Below, piece after piece: positions 12,874 through 22,356 of a stretch of 64,000 nucleotides of DNA. The position numbers and the translations under genes are program-made. The notes under the pieces were generated by a model, which did no database searches, was not told the origin of the DNA, and worked only from the letters and a program-made list of their open reading frames with translations. Source of the stretch: Brachionus plicatilis. Taxonomy: Eukaryota; Rotifera; Eurotatoria; Ploima; Brachionidae. The stretch is from positions 4,091,342-4,155,341 of the forward strand of contig QEOQ01000508.1 in the NCBI GenBank assembly GCA_010279815.1, given 5' to 3'. Positions within the stretch are counted from its first letter, which is position 1. The number at the start of each line of letters is the position of its first letter.

Positions 12874-13185
12874 ATGCATATTGGAAAAAAAAATCTCCAG
12901 TTTGACTACACAATTTTTAATAAACATAAAACAGAATCATTAGATATAACAAAATTGGAAAAGGATTTGGGTGTGTTTTTTCAAAATGATCTAAAATGGG
13001 GTGCACATGTTAGCTACTCTTCTGGCAGAGTGAATAAGATTTTGGGAATGATTTGGAAAAACTTTAAATTTTTGAACGCCAATGTAGTTAAGTTACTATA
13101 TACCTCATTGGTAAGACCTCTTATTGAATATGGATTTAGTGTTTGGAATCCATACCAGAGCTACGAAGTTGATTCCAGCCTTTAA
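12874..13185 (+). pseudogene. LINE reverse transcriptase C-terminal fragment
   Basis: This is the longest open piece of the dead LINE (103 codons). It contains DLGVFFQNDLKW and LLYTSLVRPLIEYG, typical of the region after the YADD box in CR1/Jockey-like reverse transcriptases. The open frame also extends upstream to about 12790 (LNVEKCKV). It is not an independent gene. Confidence 0.8.
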
Positions 13186-13207
13186 GAATCTTAAGTATGA
13201 AGAAAGA

Positions 13208-13570
13208 TGGTTTTGTGAATTTCAAAAACAAATTGAACAAAAATTTTTCATTTTTTAGTAAATTAGAATTTAAGTTAATAAAAAATATTAGAAAAAATAC
13301 TGCAATATGTAAAATACCTTTTTTACCTAAAATAATTTTTCCCATGTAAAAAATGACAAAAAAAACGAATCAATAAGATTTAAATAGATTATTGATTTGA
13401 TTTCTTAAAAAATAAAGAAAATAAAAATTTTATCTTAGGCAAAAAAGGTGTAACAAAGTATTTTGCACTTTATTGCAGTATTTTTTCTAATATTTTTTAT
13501 TAACTTTAATTTTAATTTATTAAAAAATGAAGAATTTTTGTTCAATTTGTTTTTGAAATTCACAAAACCA
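13208..13570. mobile_element. fold-back MITE inserted in the LINE
   Basis: Begins TGGTTTTGTGAATTTC and ends with the exact reverse complement GAAATTCACAAAACCA. The arms are about 120-150 bp around an AT-rich loop. It interrupts the LINE coding sequence exactly between KYEER and LNRIKL. The 7-8 bp flank AAGAAAGA is present on both sides (left just before TGG, right overlapping the last A), so it is a target-site duplication. No coding capacity. The duplication length suggests mobilisation by a hAT-type transposase. Confidence 0.85.
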
Positions 13571-13975
13571 AGAAAGATTGAATAGAATAAAACTTACATC
13601 TTTGGATACGAGAGGAAGAAGGAAGATTTGATTCAGTTTTTTAAAATTGTCAACAGTCACTGTTAAATTGGTAAGTGAAATCAGGTACGTTCAAAGAAAT
13701 AATTACATTTTGAGGAATCATGCAAAGATTGTTAAAAGAGAACTTATTAAAAATTGTCCATCACGGTTCAACTTTATCACAAACAGGGTTGTAAACCACT
13801 TTTAATGGAACCGTTTACCAAAAAATGTTGTTGAAGCAAATTCATTAAATTTCTTCAAAGCAAGATTTGATGAAGGATTTATGGTACAGAATCTGGTGTG
13901 ATTGCAAAGAACTGCCACAGCCTTACGGTTTAACTCGACTTGCTCGAGTCGCAGTTATTTTTTACTACTACTACT

Positions 13976-15965
13976 TCTAAATCCATTAAATATTTAAAAA
14001 TATTACTACAAGAGGTAAACTCTTTCACAAATAATTATTAAGGTAGTTTTAATATTAAGTCAAAACTTTGAATGTAAAAGAATCTAAATTTGGATAATTT
14101 TTTTTTTTAATAAAAGAGATGATATAAATGACGCATTTTTTGGACATTTAAATGGAAAAGTTCGGTCTTTCAAAAATAACTGAACTCTTAACTATTTTAA
14201 TATTTCAATTTTTCTTAAAAATATGCAAAATAATTGTAAAATAAGTAAAATTTTTATTAAGTAACAAAATGTAATTAAATTAACGAAATTTACATACCAA
14301 TAAGGCATTTTTATTCTGGAGGGTTCAAACTTTAAAAGTTTGGATTTTTATCAAAATTTTTTAAGGTCGATACTCAAAAATAATATTGATATTTATCAAT
14401 TATTTCTTATAGTTTTTGGATTTCATGGCTTTGAAAATTTCATTTGGTGGTTCACATTATTCTTGAAGTCAATTAGCCATCAATTTAATCAAAATAAAAT
14501 ATTAATCAAATTTTATTATTTTAATTAAGATATTTCAAATTAATTGTGCTTTATTTTTAAAACTTTTAGATTGGGTAAAATTTTGCACATCATTTGAAGA
14601 CTTTCGCAGCAGGTAAAATAAAAGTTTTTTCTTTTACAGAAAAAGTTTTTGACATTTAGTTATAAATTTTTTTATCTTTTTATTGGAAGTTTTGTATGAA
14701 ATTTCACAATGCCACTTGAAGATCAATTACATAAAATTTTTGACTTTTTTGACTGGTGAAAACATGATCAATCAAACTTCGAATTTAAAAATTATAGTTT
14801 CTGAAAATTTAAAAAGTTTCAAATTAGATTTATTCAAAAATCCGAAATTAAAGTCCAAATCATTAAGATTAAAGTGCGGATTTGGATTTGAATTTAGACT
14901 TGTTAATTTTAAGCAACTCTGCTTCAAACTAAAATATCAAGTTTATATTCATAAAATTTTAAATACCAAAATTAAAGAAAGACTTTTAATTTGAATTAAT
15001 AAAAATATTTTCTAATTTGAAAGAACAATTGATGTTATTTTCTACGCTATTTTTTTTCTTTTTTTCGCCAAAAAATTCAATTAAATTACAGAGTATAATG
15101 GGGTTGTACAAATGAATTTAGGGAGTAGATATCTTTCTTATTGTATATTTTGAAAAAAATTATATTATTTTGTAAAATTTTTTGAGAAAAAAAAGATATT
15201 AGGATAAATTCATTTCTCTAGGCAATACACTTTGCATTCAACTACAACTTAGTGGAATCAATTATGATTTGTATCAAGTATTCTTTTTGGCTTTTTTTCA
15301 ATAATAAAAATTGGCACACCCTTTTTTTCAAACAAAACTATATACCAGGATGTAGAAAATTTTATGCTCTTTCAGAACATATATAGTTTTAAAAAAGATT
15401 ATAATTTTATCTTTGAATAATTGAGTCTGAAAGACCTACAACTTCTTAATGAGTTAGTTCTTTTTAGACACCTGGATATAAAGTTTTTTTTTTAGCCCCC
15501 CCCCCCCCAAAAAAATGAAATTTAGGGTTTCAAAGGACGTAGTTTACGAATTTAAAGTCAAAAATTAGAAATTCAGATAGCGCTTAAATTTCTGGAACCG
15601 AAATAATAAAAAAGAACTCTAATACAAATAAAAGAAATTAAAACTAATTTATAAATTCTATTTTAGTAGAGAAATTTAACATTTAATTAAGTTTAATAAA
15701 AGAGAAAAATTTGTATTTTTAAAAAAGAATTAAATGTTAATTAACTTCTAAAACTGATAAAACTATCATAAATATAAACCAAGGTTAAAAGCTTTTCAGC
15801 TTAAATCAACTTAAATCAAAATTTTTTTGAAAAAAGTTAGAATTTACAATATTTAAAAATTTTATTATTTAAAAAATAAAATAAAAAACAGTCTTTAATA
15901 ATTTATAAAAAGTACTTCTGGCTTTGTTACCTGAGAAACAGCTTTTGGGCAACGTGAAATAAAAT
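13976..15965. other. gene-free AT-rich spacer
   Basis: No supported gene. Around 14830-14930 there are GTCCAAATC and AAGCAACTCTGC-like words resembling a decayed copy of the CAGAGTTG MITE family. An apparent ORF there is that repeat read through. A run of C's lies near 15498. Confidence 0.5.
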
Positions 15966-16813
15966 TTAAAATTTATTAAATTCATTGAAAGCAAACAAAA
16001 ATTCCGACTCGATTGGATTTAACCCAGTGAACCTTTTGATACAATTTTTGAACTCACCTCTTATCTTTTCAAACTCGATAACAATTTCATAATTTTTTCT
16101 ATCCAACTCTTCAAGCTTAGAATACAAATTCTTAATTTCCACATTTTTTTTTCTCATTTCTTCATTTAAATTCTCAATTTTTAAATCAAAATTTTTTTTC
16201 TGCTCATGCAATTCTTTTTCTTTGCTCCGATTTAAACTTTCAACTTTCGAATTTAGCTCTTCATCAAATTCCACTCTTAGTTTTCTTTTCAGCTCCTCAC
16301 CACTTTCTTGAATTTTTATTTTCCATTGTTCATTTAGCTGCTCAATTTTGGCCTCATTAGCTTTGCGTTCTTCGTCAATTTGGTGAATAATCCGCTCTCT
16401 TTCTTTCCTAGCGGATCTTTCTGCCAAATGCTTCCTCTCGTTGTTGTAATGCTCCTTGATCTCACTAACCTTATCTTCCAATTGTTTTCTTAGTTCTATC
16501 TTATGGCTCTCTAAATTTTCTTGTGCTGCATTTTGGCAATGCATTTGAGTTTCGGTCAATTTTTCCTAAAAAATTTTCTTAATTTTAAATTTTTTAAATA
16601 AAATATTTACTCTTAGTTTGAGCTCGTATTCGGCTTTAATTTGGCTTTGAACCTCTTCCAATCTTGTGGAAAAATAGGCTCGTTCGTTCTCGATATCCAT
16701 CTCTTTTTCTTTTTCCAATTTTTTCATCAATTCTAACTCCCTTTGACGGTAAACACTTTCCAAATTAGATTTAACATCTTGAATCACTGACTCGTGTATA
16801 TTTTCGCCAATTT
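15966..16813 (-). CDS. coiled-coil protein, 3' exons only
   Basis: Two exons join in frame. 16813-16611 encodes IGENIHESVIQDVKSNLE onward, and 16565-15966 continues with EKLTETQMHCQNAAQE to the stop. At least 266 residues are almost entirely charged heptad-rich coiled coil (rich in E, K, R, with no glycine or proline until the end). They finish in a more hydrophobic tail with IRGEFKNCIKRFTGLNPIE. I do not recognise the family with certainty. The composition resembles centrosomal or ciliary coiled-coil proteins, but that is only a likeness. The first exon starts in mid-codon, so 5' exons exist or once existed. None is visible before two transposable elements at 16940-17888, so the gene may be truncated. 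Confidence 0.7.
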
Positions 16814-16939
16814 CTTAAATAGAAAGCTCTGATTTTGTTATCAAGAAGTATCACTTATTCATCAGCTTTTCAACTGATGTACAAAAAAAAGTAAGAATTA
16901 TACTTGTAACACTTCTCAGAATATCTATCTTTTAAATTA

Positions 16940-17244
16940 CAGTGGAGATTTGACCAAATTTTGCGATAATTCACGTAAAATACCGTAAATCCTATAATTA
17001 ATTATTAAATAAAAAATTGAAAATATAGTTCGGAATGTTATCTTTTTTTGTTTTTTGTTTAAATAAATTTCAACCAAAATTTACCAATTTTTTTACATTT
17101 TTTCCCAAAAAAAAACTATTTCTTACGAAATTTTACGGAAAAATCTTAGCTTTTTTCCAGCATAATTTGGTTTAAATTTTCGTAAATTCTTGATTTTTGA
17201 CTTTAAGGATTATTCTCATGAATCCTCATGTCAAATCATCATTG
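16940..17244. mobile_element. mariner-like MITE with TA duplication
   Basis: The ends CAGTGGAGATTTGAC and, reverse-complemented, CAATGATGATTTGAC are both flanked by TA. The interior is rich in TTTACG/CGTAAA words shared with similar elements in this window. About 305 bp, non-coding. It ends 10 bp before the next element. Confidence 0.7.
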
Positions 17245-17254
17245 TAAATCTTAA

Positions 17255-17888
17255 CACTAGAAAGGCCACGAGTTTTTTTAGCTCTTTTTTTTTTTAAATG
17301 AATACAAACTTTTGGAAAAAAATTAAAGCTTTAAAATATTTTTTGTTCTTCAATCTGAAATTACATAAAATTTATAATTTTAATATTTTTGTTTAAAAAT
17401 TATTATTTTTTAATGTCAACAAAAAAAATATACATAAAAGTCCAAAGTAGGTTTAAAAAACCCACTAACATTTTTGGTTGATTTGACACATCTAAAATAA
17501 AAGTTACTTAAAATTTTTATTTTTAAATATATAATATATTATATTTAACATAAAATAAAACTTTATTGGTAAAAAAACTTAAATTTGACTTTATTATAGC
17601 AGAATTTGAAAGTGGGTTTTTTAAACCCACTTTGGGCTGTCACAGTATAAAAAAATTTGGCCTTTCTAGTTTTAAAAAACCCAATCTCAAATTCTGCTAT
17701 AATTAAGTCAAATTTAAGTTTTTTTATCAAAAGTTTTATTTTATGTTAAATATATTATATTATATATTTAAAAATAAAAATTTTAACTCACTTTTATTTT
17801 AGATGTGTCAAATCAACCAAAAATGTAAGTGGATTTAAAAAACCCACTTCGGGCTTTTACGGTATAAAAAAATTTGGCCTTTCTAGTG
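17255..17888. mobile_element. palindromic piggyBac-type element
   Basis: The ends CACTAGAAAGGCC and GGCCTTTCTAGTG are each flanked by TTAA, the hallmark of piggyBac insertion. Inside, a block at about 17460-17665 is repeated in inverted order at about 17665-17885, including the word GTATAAAAAAATTTGGCC twice. It therefore looks like two MITE copies joined head to head. No transposase coding sequence. Confidence 0.85.
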
Positions 17889-18206
17889 TTAAAGTTTGAA
17901 AACAAATTTAACTTTTATTATTTAAAAAAATACCATTTTAAAAGTTAATTGTGAAAACTAATATTTTTTACTTAAAATTTTATTATAAATATATAAATGA
18001 ACCAGGAAGGTGTTTTATTCATACAAGAATTAGTTTTAAGAATCAGAGTTAAGTACTAAATGAACATAATAATAATTGATTTTAATACTATTCGAGTTTA
18101 ATAATATCTTTTTTCTCTAAATAAGAATTTATAAAAAATTAGCATTAATTTCATTTAGGAAAAATAAACAAAGAAAATAAAGAAAATTATTTGATCAAAA
18201 ATTTAA

Positions 18207-20182
18207 TTATTTTCGCCTGAATTTGCGTTGATCGTGGAAATTAACCTCTGTTGTTGCGACCACTTCTTCACTGACTAATCTAATTGTGGCGGTACCCTTG
18301 TTATCATTTCTAAAATGGCAATAAAATTTTTCGGAAAGGTCCTTGCTAGAGTTTTTCCAACTTTAATCAAAAAACAATAGCTCTCTTGCATATTTTCAAA
18401 TTCATTTTTAGAGTTTATTCGAAAATTTAAGATTTTTGTGAAATTTTAGTGTCTCATTAAATGCGCAAAAATAATTTATTTCCAAAAAAAAAATTAATTT
18501 AAATTTTAGTCGAAAAAATTACATTTTGGATTTAATGCGTGGATTAATATTGAAAATTCGATTTGAAAAAAAATCACGTCTTTGTGGTACCGGCCCTGTG
18601 TACAAGAGCTGGTTCACTTAATAAAAATATAGGACATAAAATGGGTCAATCTAATTTTGTGATCCAATGTTCACAAGATTTGTGAACATTCAATGATCAC
18701 TGGGTTCGTGATCTCCTCAAGATCACTAAACTGGTGATCCCAAAATTTGTGATCAATTGTAAATACGGCTAGATCACCAAACTTAAAGCATGATCACACA
18801 ACTAAATTAATGATCACAAAATTTAGCAACTGATCACCAAATTTTTTATTTTATTCAAGAATATTTTTTGAAATATATTTATTGATTCTAAGTTAAAGAA
18901 TTTAAATTTAAATTCAGCTAAAATAAGGTCTTTGGTTTATGAAAAAGAGTCTTTAACTGAACCCAAATGTTCAGATGAAACGGAATTGGCTGTCAAACAA
19001 GCGCTAAGTAAGCATGAAAATCCCACTCAGTGTCCAATTTGTAAAAAGATGTTTAAGAATGATAAAGGAGTAAAGTTACACAAGTCGAAGATGCATTAAA
19101 TTCATGTTTATTTTTTTTTTACCTTGATATTTTTATTTTACTTTTTTTGTCAAAAATTTAATTGATAACTAAATTGAATCATTGATCACTAAATTTACTT
19201 AAAGATCACATAATTCAATAAACTATTTAATTTAATTTTGTTGTTAACTTTTTTAAAAAAATATGATCACAAATTTTGTGATCACCAGTTTAGTGATCTT
19301 GAGGAGATCACGAACCCAGTGATCATTGAATGTTCACAAATCTTGTGAACATTGGATCACAAAATTAGATTGACCCCATAAAATAGTTACTTTGAAAAAG
19401 AATTCCACGCACTAAATCACGATAGGAAATTAATAAGCTGTTCAGAAAATTCACAAACGGAATCGAATCATAAAAAAGAAGTGCTTATAGATTAACTTTT
19501 CAAAGATTAAAGCTTATCGCCTAAAAAAAAAGACAAAAGAAGAAGGGAATATAGATCAATCTGCACAAAGTGGAGAATCAGCGAAAAGTCCCCTTCAGGT
19601 AATAGCTACTTCATCAAAGACATAAATACATGACGATATTTTGAAGAAAACCTAGGATTCGAACTTAGAGAAATACAAAGACGACTAAAATACCAAAATT
19701 ATATGGAAACTATAGAGATAAAGTAGATAAATGGATAGATATCAGGACTTATAGTCTTTAAAAAAAATACCAATAATTTTTCCATGTATGTCTTCTTTGC
19801 AGTTGATTGAAGCTTCTCGTTCATCGAGAAAAAAACTTGGTAGTATGCTGTTTGTATGAGCACTGTACTGACCGTATTGAAGCGAAGATTGAGCCGATCT
19901 TGGAGACTTGTATTCGTGACTAGAATCGAAGAACGAGCATGGACTATTCAGCATCTGTCTGTGGTGAGAACTTGCCAACGAAGAGAATCCAAGCTGCTTT
20001 TTTGGTGCCGTTTTTTTTTGGACAGAAATTTTCATTGTATTTTTTGTGTATTCTTTGAAGTTTTGTTTGTTAACTTTAAAATTGAGGCGACTAGTGGAAG
20101 TGGTTTGAGCAGAGTCGGTACTTTTTGGAGTCAAGAATGGATTGAACATGTTGACGTCCAAAAGTTGTGTTTTGTTAATCAT
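18207..20182 (-). CDS. hypothetical two-exon protein (178 aa)
   Basis: Exon 1 is 20182-19749 and exon 2 is 18309-18207. The phases match (two bases plus one) across a 1.44 kb intron with GT-AG ends. Exon 1 encodes MINKTQLLDVNMFNPFLTPK and a serine-rich middle, then DEREASINCKEDIHGKIIG. Exon 2 encodes NDNKGTATIRLVSEEVVATT and ends in NFHDQRKFRRK. I do not recognise the family. The N-terminal half looks disordered and the C-terminal 60 residues look like a small folded motif with a basic tail. A splice acceptor lies just before the start codon, so a 5' non-coding exon or a trans-spliced leader is possible. The intron contains a complete hAT-like element. The joining of the two exons is an inference. 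Confidence 0.45.
18643..19376. mobile_element. hAT-like element carrying a C2H2 finger ORF
   Basis: Terminal inverted repeats of about 110 bp begin GGGTCAATCTAATTTTGTG and contain several TGATCAC/GTGATC words. Both ends are flanked by the 8 bp duplication CATAAAAT, as expected for the hAT superfamily. Further GATCAC repeats run inward and probably serve as transposase binding sites. The 734 bp element has no transposase but holds a short plus-strand ORF with a zinc finger. It lies in the intron of the hypothetical gene. Confidence 0.85.
18917..19099 (+). CDS. C2H2 zinc-finger ORF inside the hAT-like element
   Basis: A 60-codon open stretch ends at a TAA. It reads SAKIRSLVYEKESLTEPK and onward to a C-terminal finger QCPICKKMFKNDKGVKLH followed by KSKMH, i.e. 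C-x2-C-x12-H-x4-H. No start codon is clear. An AATTCAG directly upstream could be a splice acceptor or chance. It may be a captured host finger or the surviving N-terminal DNA-binding part of a transposase. The finger itself is intact and has coding-like codon use. Confidence 0.55.
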   Translation, partial: AKIRSLVYEKESLTEPKCSDETELAVKQALSKHENPTQCPICKKMFKNDKGVKLHKSKMH

Positions 20183-22356
20183 GTTCTAAAATAATTTGAA
20201 AATAAAATTTATTATAAATTTTTTTTATTTTTTATTTACTCGAGAGAAATATTTAATTTAAGGTACCGAGCTTGATTCACTGCTGATAAGAAACAAGTTT
20301 AGGTTTCAAAATAAATTTTAATTTTCTTTAAACTAAAAAAAAGTAATTAAATTTAAGATTACCTGAAAAGTTGTTTAATAAAAGTTAAAGAAACATGAAA
20401 ATAAACTTGTTTTATTCGATAAGAGCTTGTTAATGATGCCGAATTCTCTAATCATTGAGCTACTTGCCTCAAAAAGATTTTAAAGTTTTTTTTTCAAATG
20501 TGTTTTTTAAGTCCTTCATTTTACTTTGAATCCTTAAAAAAGCTTATTTTTTTCTTGACTTTTATTTTGACTCTATTTTTTTTCTTAAACTTATTCATTA
20601 AATTAAAACATTTGACAGCTTTCAAAAAAAAACTTTTTTTTTATTTGAATAATTTGAGAATTTATATAAATTTTTCAAAAATTTAAATTTAAATTTTCCT
20701 TTACAGTTTTCAGTGTAAACACTGTTCGGATTTGAAATTTAAATTTTCTATTTTTAAAACTAAAAAAAGAAATTTTAAATGTTAAATTTTTTAGTTCATT
20801 TGAATTTAATGTTCCTCTAGTCTCAGTCACTATGAATATAGAATTCAAGTAGATTAGGAAAGAGATTGAAAAAAAGTGCATCTATAGTTTGCTTTTCCTG
20901 GAAAGTGTTGCTGCTTAAAAATAAACCTGCATCAGTGCTGCATTATAAATCAAAATTTGAAATATTCAAAAAATGTTTTTTTCAGTTTTCATCAAAAAAT
21001 ATTAAGCTTTAATTTTTTAAAAGTTGTGTTTGATATGAATATGAGCTTGACAAAAGTTTTCTCGAATTACTGGTAAAAAGACGAAAGACCAGAACTACTC
21101 ATTATCCTAAGTTGAAAAAATTTTTTAAGAATATTAAATTTTATTTGATGTTAACTCCAACAAAAATATTAAATTAATGTAAATAAAGTATAACAACAAA
21201 TAAATTAATTATTTGATTTTATATTTTTTTGTTGAAAATTTACAATTTAACTGAAAAATTATGACTATTTTGGTCAAATAGAACTTTTTAAAGGGTGGTT
21301 CAGTTCCTTTTAATTTTTGTATGAGGAGACTAAATCGAACCCGAGCCCATTTCTGGCGACGCCGCTGGATAAAAAATTTGCTAAAAATGATTTAGAATGT
21401 AAAAGATAAAAATTCAAATTTAAATATAAATTTTTATGCTTCTGTAATAAAGTAAATAGTTTAAATAAATGAACCAAATATTTCAAAATTATATTTAATA
21501 TGATTTAAAAAGAAAAAATTCAAAGACTTTTACGAAATTTGCAAATTTAATTTTTTTAGTCAATTTTTTTAATAATTTAACTTTATTTCTAAGGACAAAC
21601 CGCGATATTTAAGATTTTCAATTATTTCTATTTATTTTTAAATATATTTTTTTTTCGGATTTTAACCCAGCTGCAAAATTCAAAAGTTGGTTTGTTAAAA
21701 TCAATTATTTTTCAGATTGCTGCGGTGGAATCTAAATTTAAAAGATTTTTAAAATTTTTTTCTCTATCTATTAATTTCTTTTTCTTCAGTATTTTTGATA
21801 TTGTAATGTATCACATGCGATTAACAATTGAAATTGGATATACAAGGAAATATTTTATTATTTATTTTAATTAAAGAACCAATTAAGAAAATTTAACATA
21901 TTACTGGCACAAAATTAAAATTTAAAATTTATTTTGGTCATAAGCTATTTAATTTGTAACAATTTTTTTCCTGGTTAAAATTTAATTGAAAATCATTTTA
22001 ATAGAAAAAAATTACTGTGTTGAAAAGAAAATATTTTTCAAAATTTCTCAATTCAACCAAAATCATATTTTAAATTTATATAAATAATATTTTTATTAAT
22101 CGGTCATTCAAAACTTCTAATCAGATTTTTCATGTTTTCATTATAAATTAAAAATAATTTTTTGGGTCGTAATTTTTGATCTTTTTCTATTAAAACATTT
22201 ATTTTAAATTATCATTGATTTAAAATTGTATGTCATACTATTATTTTTAATTAGCAGTATTTTTTTTCAGCAAAAACCTTGTCTGGTTTCAAAAACTCTT
22301 TTTTTTCTGTTAAAAAAATCGATGAGTTTTTATCACCCTTAAATAAAAATTAAAAA
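20183..22356. other. gene-free spacer
   Basis: About 2.2 kb of AT-rich DNA between the hypothetical gene and the 3' end of the monooxygenase gene. No ORF, repeat pair or RNA gene is supported. Confidence 0.5.

Larger units (their letters stand above)
12790..13975 (+). mobile_element. 3' end of a dead LINE (non-LTR) retrotransposon
   Basis: The conceptual translation carries the C-terminal part of a LINE reverse transcriptase: LNVEKCKVMHIG, then LEKDLGVFFQNDLKWGAHV and VVKLLYTSLVRPLIEYG. After a frame change near 13155 comes IPAFKNLKYEER, interrupted by the fold-back element at 13208-13570 and resuming as LNRIKLTSLDTRGRRKDLIQF. The continuation to about 13960 has several stops and frameshifts. 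The end carries a short CTACTACTACT tail, as in some LINE clades. The catalytic part and 5' end are absent, so it is 5'-truncated and inactive. Confidence 0.85.

Noticed and set aside
14340..14994. Two plus-strand ORFs of 62 and 103 codons
   Set aside because: Low-complexity F/K/L sequence, the second running through a decayed MITE; no splice or domain support.
15498..15510. Run of C's that might mark a telomere-like or G-quadruplex site
   Set aside because: A single homopolymer run without repeated G-tracts; no structure can be claimed.
20420..20475. Sequence resembling a reverse tRNA D-arm region (TCTAATCATTGAGCTACTTG)
   Set aside because: No acceptor stem, anticodon arm or T-loop can be drawn around it, so no tRNA is supported.
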